A DNA stretch of 64,000 nucleotides, taken from the NCBI RefSeq assembly GCF_900105925.1, contig NZ_LT629791.1, positions 4,930,001 through 4,994,000 on the forward strand. Direction: 5' to 3'. Both the position numbers and the translations under genes were made by a program. The stretch's first letter is position 1. Every line of letters starts with the position of its first letter. Below, piece by piece: positions 35,396-43,786 of this stretch. The notes under the pieces are model-generated. The model worked only from the letters and a program-made list of their open reading frames with translations, had not been told where the DNA came from and ran no database searches. The stretch comes from Jiangella alkaliphila (GTDB lineage: Bacteria > Actinomycetota > Actinomycetes > Jiangellales > Jiangellaceae).

Positions 35396-36274
35396 ATGGA
35401 CACCGTCGATCTGCGCGCCGAGATCCGCGAGTTCCTCAGCACTCGGCGCGCCCGCCTCACACCGGGGGAGGCCGGCCTGCCCGTGTTCGGCGGTAACCGC
35501 CGGGTCAAGGGGCTGCGGCGGGAAGAGGTGGCGATGCTGGCCGGCGTCTCGGTCGACTACTACGTCCGCATGGAGCGCGGCAGCCTGGCCGGCGCGTCCG
35601 AGAGCGTCCTCGACGCCCTGGCCAACGCGCTCCGGCTGGACGAGGCCGAGCGGACCCACCTGTACGCGCTGGCCCGCGAGAGCCGCAGCCGCGGCCGCAA
35701 GCAGCGGCGGACCGCGCCCGCCACCGTCGCGGCGCCGATCCAGCGGGTGCTCGACGCGATGACCGAGGCGCCCGCCTGGGTGCGCAACGGCCGCCACGAC
35801 ATCGTCGCGACGAACCAGCTGGGCCGGGCGCTCTACTCCCCCGTCCTCGCCGATCCGCGCCGGCCGCCGAACACGACCCGGTTCATCTACCTCGACCCCG
35901 CGGCCGAGGAGTTCTTCGTCGACTACGACCGCATCGCCGACGACGCCGCGGCGATGCTGCGGCTCGAGGCCGGCCGCAACCCGCACGACCACGCGCTCAT
36001 CGAGCTGGTCGGCGAGCTGTCCACCCAGTCCGAACGGTTCCGCCAGCGCTGGGCCAGCCACGACGTCAAGTTCCACCGCAGCGAGCGCAAGCGCCTGCGC
36101 CACCCGGTCGTCGGGCAGCTGGACCTCGACTTCGAGTCGTTGGAGCTCGCCTCCGCGCCCGGCCTCTACCTCAACATCTACACCGCACCCGCCGATTCGC
36201 CGGCCGCCGACGCGCTCAAGCTCCTCGCGTCGTGGGCCGCGTCCCCGCAGTCCGCGCCGTCACCACGCCCCTGA
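35396..36274 (+). CDS. XRE-family regulator with MmyB-like ligand domain
   Basis: A 292-residue regulator. The N-terminal helix-turn-helix (residues 5-80) contains LTPGEAGLPVFGGNRRVKGL, RREEVAMLAGVSVDYYVRME. Residues ~105-270 form the MmyB-like ligand-binding domain (VLDAMTEAPAWVRNGRHDIVATNQLGRAL, LDPAAEEFFVDYD, VGQLDLDFESLELASAPG). These proteins commonly repress adjacent dehydrogenase genes until a ligand binds. ATG 35396 is chosen over an upstream in-frame ATG because the operator would otherwise be inside the coding region. Confidence 0.92.
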   Translation: MDTVDLRAEIREFLSTRRARLTPGEAGLPVFGGNRRVKGLRREEVAMLAGVSVDYYVRMERGSLAGASESVLDALANALRLDEAERTHLYALARESRSRGRKQRRTAPATVAAPIQRVLDAMTEAPAWVRNGRHDIVATNQLGRALYSPVLADPRRPPNTTRFIYLDPAAEEFFVDYDRIADDAAAMLRLEAGRNPHDHALIELVGELSTQSERFRQRWASHDVKFHRSERKRLRHPVVGQLDLDFESLELASAPGLYLNIYTAPADSPAADALKLLASWAASPQSAPSPRP

Positions 36275-36325
36275 GGCCCACGGCAGCGGGGCGGCGCCGA
36301 GCGCCGCCGCCAGAGGTTGACGCTG

Positions 36326-36379
36326 TCAGCAGCACCCGGTGTTGCAGCAGTCCGTGATCTGGTCGTCGCAGCAGTCCAT
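36326..36379 (-). CDS. 17-residue peptide with three Cys-Cys pairs
   Basis: The sequence reads MDCCDDQITDCCNTGCC, then TGA. A strong ribosome site GGAGGTG lies seven bases before the ATG. Six of 17 residues are Cys, all in adjacent pairs, with four Asp. It starts 36 bases after the 64-residue Cys-pair protein gene on the same strand and the pair is divergent from an arsenic-type ArsR gene. Vicinal dithiols bind As(III) well (established chemistry), so a chaperone, buffer or sensor peptide is plausible; this is inference. It was found by reading, not by length-based gene calling. Chance is the main alternative, but the ribosome site and residue composition argue for a real gene. Confidence 0.65.
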   Translation of the reverse strand: MDCCDDQITDCCNTGCC

Positions 36380-36415
36380 CGTGGTCACCTCCCTCGCGCG
36401 TTTCGCGAGCGGTGG

Positions 36416-36610
36416 TCAGGCGTTCGCGCAGCAGGCGGAGCCGCGGCTCGAGGTGCGCGCCGCCCAGGCGTCGCGCACGCGCGACACAGTGCGGCCCAGA
36501 GCGCTCTTGCGGCAGCAGGTCGCCAGCGCGGCGAGACGGTGGCGGGCGGCCTCGGCGATCAGGTCGCGACGACGCTCGGCGGCCATCGTCTCAGGCAAGT
36601 ACGGGTCCAT
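36416..36610 (-). CDS. 64-residue protein with two Cys-Cys pairs
   Basis: A small basic protein: an amphipathic helical N-terminal half (ETMAAERRRDLIAEAARHRL), Cys32-Cys33 in LATCCRKSALG and Cys60-Cys61 in GSACCANA at the C-terminus. GAGGAGG sits four bases before the ATG. No signal peptide or membrane segment. It is divergent from the ArsR at 36752 and probably shares its operator region. The paired cysteines and location suggest an arsenite- or thiol-related role. The helical N-terminus resembles short actinobacterial small proteins of unknown function; no family can be named. Confidence 0.7.
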   Translation of the reverse strand: MDPYLPETMAAERRRDLIAEAARHRLAALATCCRKSALGRTVSRVRDAWAARTSSRGSACCANA

Positions 36611-36671
36611 GACGCCTCCTCGGCAGCGCTCACGGGGCCGGACCAGACCGACCCTGTTTCGACGTTCATCT

Positions 36672-36682
36672 AATCACTGATT
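36672..36682. promoter_or_regulatory. probable ArsR operator
   Basis: AATCACTGATT, a perfect 5-bp inverted repeat around one base within an AT-rich island (36666-36720) that stands out from its GC-rich surroundings. It lies between the divergent 64-residue-protein and ArsR genes. Confidence 0.5.
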
Positions 36683-36751
36683 CGAAGGATGTCAAAACAA
36701 ACGTCGAGAATCATGGAACCAGCAGACTGTCCCGGGTAGCCTGGAGCGACG

Positions 36752-37117
36752 ATGACCACCGCCACGATCAGCCCCACAGCACCGGCGAAGGCTCGCGCCC
36801 TGCCGGTGCTGAACGACTGCTGCACGCCGACTTCCGCCATCAGCGACGACGACGCCTCGCTGCTGGCCGGCATGTTCAAGGCGCTGGCCGACCCGGCACG
36901 GGTGAAGATCCTGTCCATGCTGCTCAACGCCGACGAGGTCTGCGCCTGCGACTTCTCGGCCAGCATCGGCAAGACCGCGGCCACCACCAGCCACCATCTG
37001 AAGCTGCTACGCGACGCCGGCCTGATCACCGGCGACCGACGCGGCACCTGGGTCAACTACCGCGTCATCCCCGAGCGTCTGACTGCGATCCGCGACGCCC
37101 TGACACTGGACCCGTGA
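36752..37117 (+). CDS. arsR: ArsR-family arsenic/metal repressor (N-terminal Cys-Cys type)
   Basis: A 121-residue winged-helix repressor: MFKALADPARVKILSMLL, the recognition helix KTAATTSHHLKLLRDAGLI and wing GDRRGTWVNYRV. Metal-site candidates are Cys23-Cys24 in the N-terminal arm (NDCCTP) and Cys64/Cys66 in DEVCACDF. This arrangement (an adjacent Cys pair at the N-terminus plus a Cys in helix 3 about 40 residues later) matches the As(III) site described for Corynebacterium glutamicum ArsR. GGAG precedes the ATG. It is divergent from the two Cys-pair small genes. Confidence 0.87.
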   Translation: MTTATISPTAPAKARALPVLNDCCTPTSAISDDDASLLAGMFKALADPARVKILSMLLNADEVCACDFSASIGKTAATTSHHLKLLRDAGLITGDRRGTWVNYRVIPERLTAIRDALTLDP

Positions 37118-37138
37118 CGCCGGACACGCTGGACGGGC

Positions 37139-37483
37139 TCAGCAGCAGACCTTGAGGTAGTTCTGCAGGTCCTCGAGCGCGCGGGCCATGCCGTCCTTGT
37201 TGGCGCGGTAGTAGACGGTCTTGCCGTCGCGGCGCGAGGTGACGATGCCACCGCGTCGCAGGAGCTTCAGCTGCTCCGACGCGGTCGACTGGCCGATGTC
37301 GGCGAGCTCGGCGATCTCCCCCACGGACAGCTCGGCGCCGCGGGCGAACAGCAGCATGATCTTCTGCCGGGCCGGATTGGCCAGCGCCTTGAGGAAGTCG
37401 AGCGTGGCGTCGCTGAGCTCGACGAGATCGTCCGCCACCAGCGGCAACGACCTGCGCTCCCCCGCCGCCACGACTTCGCTCAT
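37139..37483 (-). CDS. arsR: ArsR-family repressor with C-terminal Cys-Cys
   Basis: A 114-residue repressor: FLKALANPARQKIMLLFARG, IAELADIGQSTASEQLKLLRRGGIV, SRRDGKTVYYRA. The only cysteines are the last two residues (Cys113-Cys114), reminiscent of the C-terminal Cys pair of Acidithiobacillus ferrooxidans ArsR. The ATG at 37483 is preferred to a TTG at 37501. It is divergent from the flavoprotein/MFS pair and convergent with the other ArsR. The divergent gap holds a 10-bp inverted repeat. Confidence 0.87.
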   Translation of the reverse strand: MSEVVAAGERRSLPLVADDLVELSDATLDFLKALANPARQKIMLLFARGAELSVGEIAELADIGQSTASEQLKLLRRGGIVTSRRDGKTVYYRANKDGMARALEDLQNYLKVCC

Positions 37484-37500
37484 GCCGCCGAGAATACGCA

Positions 37501-37540
37501 ACGTATCGTCATTTTGCCATCTCGCGAATCGACGATATGT
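37501..37540. promoter_or_regulatory. ArsR-type operator between arsR and the flavoprotein gene
   Basis: ACGTATCGTC (37501-37510) and GACGATATGT (37531-37540) are inverted repeats matching at 9 of 10 positions, with 20 bp between. The region is AT-rich. An in-frame ATG at 37537 lies within the right arm, which favours the next ATG (37549) as the flavoprotein start. Confidence 0.65.
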
Positions 37541-37548
37541 TGGCTCGC

Positions 37549-38628
37549 ATGACCGCCACCGCGCTCCCTGTGATCGTCGTCGGCGCCGGCCAGTCCGGCC
37601 TCGCCGCCGCCCGCGCCGTCCGTGACGCAGGCCTGCACCCCGTCGTGCTCGAGGCCGGCGACCGGCCGGCCGGCTCCTGGCCGCACTACTACGACAGCCT
37701 GCGGGTCTTCTCCCCCGCCCGCTACAGCGCCATGCCCGGCTTCCCGATGGACGGCGACCCCGACCGCTACCCCACCCGCGACGAGGTCGCCGACTACCTC
37801 GACCACTACGCCCGGCACCTCGGCGTCGACATCCGCACGCACACCCGGGTGAGCGCGGTGGAGGCCGACGGCACCGGGTTCGTCGTGCGCACGGCCGGCG
37901 GCGACGCCCTGCCGGCCGCGGGCGTGGTCGCGGCGTCCGGCTCGTTCGGCAGCCCGATCATCCCGAACCTGCCCGGCCAGGAGACGTTCGCGGGCGAGCT
38001 GCTGCACGTCGCGGCCTACCGCGTCCCGGCCCCGTACGCAGGCAAGCGCGTCATCGTCGTCGGCGGCGGCAACTCCGGCGTCCAGATCGCCGACGAGCTC
38101 GCCGCCGGCGCCGACCTCACGCTCGCCACGCTCGCGCCGGTGCTCTTCCTTCCCCAGGTGATCCGCGGCCGCGACCTGCACCACTGGCTCGACGTCACCG
38201 GCTTCGACCACCTGCCCGCGGCCTGGCTGCGCCACATCGTCCGCAAGCCGCTCGTGCTGGACACCGGCCACTACCACGAGGCCATCGCGTCCGGCCAGGT
38301 CGAGCGGCGAGCGATGTTCACCGCCTTCGACGGCGACGCCGTCAGCTGGCCCGACGGCGAGCGCGAGCACGTCGACACCGTCATCTTCGCCACCGGGTAC
38401 CGGCCCGACGTCGACTACCTGCGGCCGCTCGGCGCGCTGGACGAGACCGGCCTGCCGCGGCACGTCGACGGCATCTCCACCACTCACCCCGGCCTCGTCT
38501 ACCTCGGCCTGGAGTTCCAGCGCTCCTTCTCCTCCAACACCCTCCGCGGTGTCAGCCGCGATGCCGACTACGTCGTCGGACCGCTCGCCGCACACGTCCG
38601 GCAGGCGCCCGCCACCATCGGCCTGTGA
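37549..38628 (+). CDS. ArsO-like FAD/NADPH-dependent monooxygenase
   Basis: A 359-residue flavoprotein. FAD-binding VVGAGQSGLAAA (about residues 9-20), NADPH-binding VVGGGNSGVQIADEL, and the FATGYRPDVDYL motif of the BVMO-like/ArsO family. The WPHYYDSLRVFSP segment is typical of the ArsO/CzcO subgroup that co-occurs with arsenic genes. It is co-transcribed with an MFS exporter (GTGA overlap). ArsO proteins are reported in arsenic islands; the reaction is not fully settled. Regulated probably by the divergent ArsR. Confidence 0.83.
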   Translation: MTATALPVIVVGAGQSGLAAARAVRDAGLHPVVLEAGDRPAGSWPHYYDSLRVFSPARYSAMPGFPMDGDPDRYPTRDEVADYLDHYARHLGVDIRTHTRVSAVEADGTGFVVRTAGGDALPAAGVVAASGSFGSPIIPNLPGQETFAGELLHVAAYRVPAPYAGKRVIVVGGGNSGVQIADELAAGADLTLATLAPVLFLPQVIRGRDLHHWLDVTGFDHLPAAWLRHIVRKPLVLDTGHYHEAIASGQVERRAMFTAFDGDAVSWPDGEREHVDTVIFATGYRPDVDYLRPLGALDETGLPRHVDGISTTHPGLVYLGLEFQRSFSSNTLRGVSRDADYVVGPLAAHVRQAPATIGL

Positions 38629-39815
38629 GCCGAAGACGCGCGCTGGCCGCATTGTGCGTCACGCAGGTCGTCGGCTGGGGCGTCCTCTACTACTCGTTCC
38701 CGGTCGCACTGCCGACCATCACCGCGGACACCGGCTGGTCCGGCCCGTCGACGACTGCGGCCTTCTCGCTCGCGCTCGTGGTCGCGGCTCTTGTGGGCAT
38801 CCCGGCGGGCCGGGCCATCGACCGCTACGGCCCGCGACCGATCATGACCATCGGCTCGGTCGTCGGCGTCGCCGCGACCCTCGGCATCGCCGCCGCACCG
38901 ACCATCGGCTGGTTCGCCGCTGCCTGGGTGGTCGCCGGACTCGCGCAGGCCGGCACCCTCTACGCGGCCGCATTCACCGCACTGACCCGCTGGTACGGCC
39001 CGCGCCGCACCCACGCGCTGACCGTCCTGACCCTCGTGGCCGGCCTGTCCAGCACGATCTTCGCCCCGGCCACCGCAGCTCTGCTCGACCACTTCGGCTG
39101 GCGGCAGACCTACCTCGTGCTCGCCGTCCTCCTGGCGGTCACCACCATCCCCGGCCATGCGTTCGGCCTCACCGCACCCTGGCCCGCACACGACCACACG
39201 GCCCATCCGCGACGACGCAACGGCCACGTCCGCACGGTCGCGAGCAGCCGGGCGTTCGTGTGTCTCACCGTCGCCTCGGCACTCACGGCATTCGCGATGT
39301 TCGCCGCGACCATCCACCTCATCCCGCTGCTCACCGACCGCGGACTGTCCATGTCACTCGCCGCCTGGGCGCTCGGCCTCTCCGGCGCCGGGCAGCTGCT
39401 CGGCCGCGTCGGCTACGCGCCGTTGTCGCGCCGCACCACGCCGCGCTTCCGGTCCGTCGCCATCCTCGCCGGCGGCGCCGCCACCATCGCCACCGTCGGC
39501 CTGCTGCCCGGGCCGGCCGCCGCCCTGGTCGCCGCCAGCATCGTCCTCGGCATCGCCCGCGGCGCGTTCACCCTGCTGCAGTCCACCGCCGTCAGCGACC
39601 GATGGGGCATCGCCGGCTTCGGCACCCTCTACGGCATTCTCAACGCGCCCACCACCATCGCGATGGCCGTCGCGCCCTGGGCCGGCAGCGCCATCGCCGC
39701 CGCCGTCGGGAGCTATCCGGCCATGTTCACCGTGCTCACCGCGATCGCCGGCGCCGCCGCCGTCGTAGCAGCCGGCACTGCCGTACCGGCGATGCACGCG
39801 CGCCACGGCTCTTGA
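38625..39815 (+). CDS. MFS exporter, probably arsenic-related
   Basis: A 396-residue major-facilitator protein with twelve hydrophobic segments. The TM2-3 loop motif is GRAIDRYGPRPIMTIG (variant of GxLaDrxGrR) and an equivalent repeat LSRRTTPRFRSV lies at TM8-9. The GTG start overlaps the flavoprotein stop (GTGA at 38625-38628), showing coupling. An arsenic or thiol-arsenic exporter role is inferred from the position between ArsR and phosphate/ArsC genes; other solutes are possible. The last TM ends shortly before the C-terminus. Confidence 0.85.
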   Translation: MSRRRALAALCVTQVVGWGVLYYSFPVALPTITADTGWSGPSTTAAFSLALVVAALVGIPAGRAIDRYGPRPIMTIGSVVGVAATLGIAAAPTIGWFAAAWVVAGLAQAGTLYAAAFTALTRWYGPRRTHALTVLTLVAGLSSTIFAPATAALLDHFGWRQTYLVLAVLLAVTTIPGHAFGLTAPWPAHDHTAHPRRRNGHVRTVASSRAFVCLTVASALTAFAMFAATIHLIPLLTDRGLSMSLAAWALGLSGAGQLLGRVGYAPLSRRTTPRFRSVAILAGGAATIATVGLLPGPAAALVAASIVLGIARGAFTLLQSTAVSDRWGIAGFGTLYGILNAPTTIAMAVAPWAGSAIAAAVGSYPAMFTVLTAIAGAAAVVAAGTAVPAMHARHGS

Positions 39816-39821
39816 ACTTCT

Positions 39822-39844
39822 TTCACATAGACACTCTTCTATAT
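39822..39844. promoter_or_regulatory. pst promoter repeat, copy 1
   Basis: A 23-bp unit beginning TTCACATAGACA and ending CTATAT matches copy 2 (39877-39899) at 20 of 23 positions. It contains the imperfect dyad ATAGA-N6-TCTAT. The core GTTCACATAGA-like sequence recurs (reverse) at the promoter of the ArsR-ArsC fusion gene. Confidence 0.7.
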
Positions 39845-39876
39845 TTCGACGTCAGATGGCGTGCGTTTGCTTGGCG

Positions 39877-39899
39877 TTCACATAGACGGTCTTCAATAT
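39877..39899. promoter_or_regulatory. pst promoter repeat, copy 2
   Basis: A 23-bp unit beginning TTCACATAGACG, centre-to-centre 55 bp from copy 1 and about 75 bases before the PstS start. With its preceding G it contains GTTCACATAGA, identical in 11 of 11 bases to the reverse complement of 45477-45487. Confidence 0.7.
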
Positions 39900-39972
39900 G
39901 ACCTGCTCACCGAGCAGCCGGCATACCCGTGGGGGGCGCCGGACGGTCAGATACGGGAAGGCTAGATTCATC

Positions 39973-40983
39973 GTGACCTCCAGCAGACTTCGCCGGTCGA
40001 TCCTCGCGATCGCGGCGACGGGCGCTCTGACGTTCGGGCTGGCCGCGTGCGGCGGTCAGGACGACCCTGAGACCAGCTCCGACGAGGGTGGCAGCAGCGA
40101 GTCCGAGGCGCCTGACGGCGACGCGGGTGGCGCGGTCTCCGGTGCCGTCACGGCTGACGGCTCCTCGACCGTCGGCCCGCTCACCGAGGCCGCGGCCGAC
40201 CTCTTCGGCGACGAGAACCCGGACGTCGACGTCACGGTGGCCACCTCCGGCACGGGCGGCGGCTTCGACGCGTTCTGCGCCGGTGAGACCGACATCTCCA
40301 ACGCCTCGCGGCCCATCGACGAGGAGGAGACCGCGGCCTGTGAGTCCGGCGGCATCGACTTCACCGAGATCATCATGGCCAACGACGGCCTCGCGGTCGC
40401 CGTCAACCCGGACAACGACTGGGCCACCTGCCTCACCGTCGAGCAGCTGCAGACGATCTGGTCGCCGGACTCCGAGGGCCAGGTCACCAACTGGAACCAG
40501 GTCGACCCGTCGTTCCCGGACCAGCCGCTCACGCTGTTCGGCGCCGGCACCGACTCGGGCACGTTCGACTACTTCACTGAGGCGATCAACGGCGAGACCG
40601 GCGCGATCCGCACCGACTACAGCCCGTCCGAGGACGACAACGTCCTGGTCCAGGGCATCGCCGGCGACGTGGGCGCCACGGGCTTCTTCGGCCTGTCCTA
40701 CGTCGAGGAGAACCCGGACTCGGTCAAGGCGGTCGAGGTCGACGGCGGCAACGGCTGCGTGGCGCCCTCGTCGGAGACGGTGCAGTCCAACGAGTACATC
40801 CCGCTGGGCCGGCCGCTGTTCATCTACGTCAAGAACGAGTCCTACACCGGCCAGCCGCAGGTGAAGGCGTTCGTGGACTTCTACGTCGAGAACGCGGTCG
40901 ACGTGGCCGAGCGGGCGCTGTTCATCGGGCTGACGCCGGAGCAGCAGCAGACTGCCGCGGACGAGCTCGCGAGCCTCGGCTAG
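39973..40983 (+). CDS. pstS: phosphate ABC importer, substrate-binding lipoprotein
   Basis: A 336-residue lipoprotein: signal peptide with GLAAC lipobox (Cys27), acidic Ser/Glu linker, then a PBP-like phosphate-binding domain: ADGSSTVGPLTEAAADLF, VATSGTGGGFDAFCAGETDISNASRP (phosphate-contacting S-G-T-G-G), SGTFDYFTEA. The GTG at 39973 is preferred because the frame further upstream lacks signal features. Arsenate is a known Pst analogue, and the gene lies in an arsenic island behind ArsR-type repeats. It has two Cys pairs that may form disulfides. Confidence 0.93.
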   Translation: MTSSRLRRSILAIAATGALTFGLAACGGQDDPETSSDEGGSSESEAPDGDAGGAVSGAVTADGSSTVGPLTEAAADLFGDENPDVDVTVATSGTGGGFDAFCAGETDISNASRPIDEEETAACESGGIDFTEIIMANDGLAVAVNPDNDWATCLTVEQLQTIWSPDSEGQVTNWNQVDPSFPDQPLTLFGAGTDSGTFDYFTEAINGETGAIRTDYSPSEDDNVLVQGIAGDVGATGFFGLSYVEENPDSVKAVEVDGGNGCVAPSSETVQSNEYIPLGRPLFIYVKNESYTGQPQVKAFVDFYVENAVDVAERALFIGLTPEQQQTAADELASLG

Positions 40984-40989
40984 TACCGC

Positions 40990-41943
40990 GTGAGCACCGT
41001 CGTCAACCAGGGTGGCCCGGCCGGTGTGCCGGGCCACCCCGGCGCGTCCATCACCGTGAGGAACCGCCGGCCCGGCGAGCGGGCGATCCGGCTCGGCCTG
41101 TTCCTCGCGGCCGCCGTGTCGATGGCCACCACCATCGGCATCGTCATCGCGCTGCTGGTGCCGGCGCTGGAGTTCTTCGCCGAGGTCAGCGTCATCGACT
41201 TCCTGACCGGGACGCGCTGGGCGCCGCAGTTCAGCCCGGCCACCTTCGGGGTGGTGCCGCTCATCACCGCCACCTTGTGGACGACGGCCATCGCCCTGCT
41301 GGTGGCCGTGCCGCTGGGACTGGGCGCGGCGATCTACCTCAGCGAGTACGCGCACCGCCGGGTTCGCAAGGTCCTCAAGCCGATCCTCGAGGTCCTGGCC
41401 GGCATCCCGACCGTCGTCTTCGGGTTCTTCGCCCTGACCTTCGTGCAGGCGACGATCCTGCGCGACCTGTTCAGCTTCCAGACCGGCGCGTTCAGCGTGC
41501 TGGCCGCGGGCCTCGTGATGGGCATCATGATCATCCCGACGATCGCGTCGCTGTCCGAGGACGCGATGTCCGCGGTGCCGATGAGCATGCGGCAGGGCTC
41601 GGCCGCCCTCGGCGCCAACCGGATGCAGACCAGCCTCCGGGTGGTGTTCCCGGCCGCGCTGTCCGGCATCATCGCGGCCATCGTGCTCGGTATCTCGCGG
41701 GCGGTCGGCGAGACGATGATCGTGGCCATCGCCGCGGGCAACCAGGCGCGCATCGTCGAGGGGCCGCTGGAGGCGGGACAGACGATGACCGGCTTCATCG
41801 CCAACGCCGCGCTCGGCGACGCCCGGGTCGGGTCGCTGGAGTACAACACCCTCTTCGCGGTCGGCCTGCTGCTGTTCCTGCTGACCCTCGTCGTCAACTT
41901 CATCAGCATCCGGCTGGTCCGGCGCTTCCGGGAGGCGTACTGA
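40990..41943 (+). CDS. pstC: phosphate ABC importer permease
   Basis: A 317-residue membrane protein with six helices and the PstC EAA-like loop ([23 protein letters not shown]). [22 protein letters not shown] is a well-known PstC signature. The start is the GTG at 40990, seven bases after pstS. The TGATG junction (41941-41945) couples it to pstA. Confidence 0.95.
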   Translation: MSTVVNQGGPAGVPGHPGASITVRNRRPGERAIRLGLFLAAAVSMATTIGIVIALLVPALEFFAEVSVIDFLTGTRWAPQFSPATFGVVPLITATLWTTAIALLVAVPLGLGAAIYLSEYAHRRVRKVLKPILEVLAGIPTVVFGFFALTFVQATILRDLFSFQTGAFSVLAAGLVMGIMIIPTIASLSEDAMSAVPMSMRQGSAALGANRMQTSLRVVFPAALSGIIAAIVLGISRAVGETMIVAIAAGNQARIVEGPLEAGQTMTGFIANAALGDARVGSLEYNTLFAVGLLLFLLTLVVNFISIRLVRRFREAY

Positions 41944-42845
41944 TGGCCACCACCACAGCCGATGCCGCCAACGCGGCCATCACCGGCCGGGCTCGCGGCG
42001 GCGAACGCAGCACCCGCTCACTGGTCTTCCTCCTGCTGCTCTGGCTGAGCCTGCTGATCGCCTTCGGCGTCCTGGTCACACTGATCGTCACGATCGCGCA
42101 GGACGGCGCCGGCCGCCTCGACTCCGGCCTGCTCACCGGGTACTCCGCGTCCGTCCCCGAAGAGGCGGGCGCACGCGCGGCGATCCTGGGGTCGGCCTGG
42201 GTCATCGGGACGACGGCGGTGCTGACCATCCCGCTCGGCGTCGCGGCAGCGATCCACCTCGAGGAGTTCGCCGACAAGAAGCACTGGTTCAACCGGCTGC
42301 TGGAACTCAACATCCAGAACCTCGCCGCGGTCCCGGCCATCATCTACGGCATGCTCGCGCTGGGCTTCCTGGCCCTGCTCGGCGTGCAGAACAAGAACGT
42401 CGTCATCGGTGGCGCACTGGCACTCAGCCTGCTCATCCTTCCGGTGGTCATCATCGCGACGCGAGAGTCCCTGCGCGCCGTCCCGGACGAGATCCGTCAG
42501 GGCTCGCTCGCCCTGGGCGCCACGCAGTGGCAGACCGTCTGGCGCCAGACGCTGCCCTCGGCGGTACCGGGCATCGCGACCGGGACGATCCTCGCCCTCT
42601 CGCGGGCGCTCGGCGAGGCCGCGCCGCTGCTGCTGCTCGGCGGGCTCGTCTACGTGACGTTCGACCCGAACGGCCTCCTGAGTGGGTTCACGACCCTGCC
42701 GATCCAGATCTTCAACTGGACCGGCCGCCCGCAGGAGGGGTTCCACGAGCTGGCCGCCGCCGCCAGCGTGGTGCTCCTCGTGCTGCTGCTGGCCATGAAC
42801 GCGCTGGCCATCTTCATCCGCAACCGCTACCAGCATCGCTGGTGA
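41943..42845 (+). CDS. pstA: phosphate ABC importer permease
   Basis: A 300-residue membrane protein with six helices; the loop [21 protein letters not shown] and [12 protein letters not shown] are typical of PstA. The ATG overlaps the pstC stop by one base. It pairs with PstC to form the channel. The stop overlaps a GTG codon of the next gene. Confidence 0.95.
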   Translation: MATTTADAANAAITGRARGGERSTRSLVFLLLLWLSLLIAFGVLVTLIVTIAQDGAGRLDSGLLTGYSASVPEEAGARAAILGSAWVIGTTAVLTIPLGVAAAIHLEEFADKKHWFNRLLELNIQNLAAVPAIIYGMLALGFLALLGVQNKNVVIGGALALSLLILPVVIIATRESLRAVPDEIRQGSLALGATQWQTVWRQTLPSAVPGIATGTILALSRALGEAAPLLLLGGLVYVTFDPNGLLSGFTTLPIQIFNWTGRPQEGFHELAAAASVVLLVLLLAMNALAIFIRNRYQHRW

Positions 42846-42868
42846 CCCGACTCGTGGAGACCAACCCC

Positions 42869-43777
42869 ATGACCAGCGAGACGTCGACCGGACAGGACCT
42901 GACCCACCCGGGCAACGGCCAGGCGCAGAGCGACTTCCACATCGACCCATCCGCGGTGAAGACCGGCCGCCCCGATCGTTCCGTCGCCGACGTGCCGGAC
43001 CCGGTGATCGAGTGCAAGGGCGTCGACATCTACTACGGCAGCTTCCGCGCCGTCAGCGACGTGACGATGGTGTTCGGGCGCAAGGAGATCACAGCGCTGA
43101 TCGGTCCGTCCGGCTGCGGGAAGTCGACCCTGCTGCGCTCGCTCAACCGGATGAACGACCTCATCGAGGGCGCTCGGGTGGCCGGCGTGATCGCCTACCA
43201 CGGCCAGGACATGTACGCCGACGACGTCGACGCGATCGAGGTGCGCCGCAAGATCGGCATGGTCTTCCAGAAGCCCAACCCGTTCCCCAAGTCGATCTAC
43301 GACAACGTCGCCTACGGACCACGCGTGACCGGCATGAAGGTCGACGACATGGACGACCTCGTCGAGGAAGTCCTGACCCGTGCCGCGCTCTGGGACGAGG
43401 TCAAGGACAAGCTCAAGCAGTCCGCCTACGGCCTGTCCGGCGGACAGCAGCAGCGACTGTGCATCGCCCGCACCATCGCGACACGGCCCGAGGTGATCCT
43501 GATGGACGAGCCGTGCTCGGCTCTGGACCCGATCGCGACGGCGAAGATCGAGGACCTGATGCACGAACTGCGCGACGACTACACGATCGTCGTGGTCACC
43601 CACAACATGCAGCAGGCCGCCCGCGTCGCCGACCGGACGGCGTTCTTCACCGCCCGGCCGGACGAGCAGACCGGGGACCGCACCGGGATGCTCGTCGAGT
43701 TCGACCGCACCACCGTGCTCTTCACCAAGCCGGCCGACAAGCGCACCGAGGACTACATCTCCGGCCGGTTCGGATAG
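42869..43777 (+). CDS. pstB: phosphate ABC importer ATPase
   Basis: A 302-residue ATPase: Walker [38 protein letters not shown] (PstB hallmark), signature [13 protein letters not shown], Walker [15 protein letters not shown]-loop [13 protein letters not shown]. An unusual ~45-residue polar N-terminal extension precedes the ATPase core. ATG 42869 has GGAG ten bases upstream; GTG 42842, overlapping the pstA stop, is the alternative. No phoU follows. Confidence 0.94.
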   Translation: MTSETSTGQDLTHPGNGQAQSDFHIDPSAVKTGRPDRSVADVPDPVIECKGVDIYYGSFRAVSDVTMVFGRKEITALIGPSGCGKSTLLRSLNRMNDLIEGARVAGVIAYHGQDMYADDVDAIEVRRKIGMVFQKPNPFPKSIYDNVAYGPRVTGMKVDDMDDLVEEVLTRAALWDEVKDKLKQSAYGLSGGQQQRLCIARTIATRPEVILMDEPCSALDPIATAKIEDLMHELRDDYTIVVVTHNMQQAARVADRTAFFTARPDEQTGDRTGMLVEFDRTTVLFTKPADKRTEDYISGRFG

Positions 43778-43786
43778 GAGGTCATC

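Noticed and set aside
42842-42868. GTG start for pstB overlapping the pstA stop
   Set aside because: Possible, but ATG 42869 has a GGAG site at good distance and keeps the already long N-terminal extension shorter.
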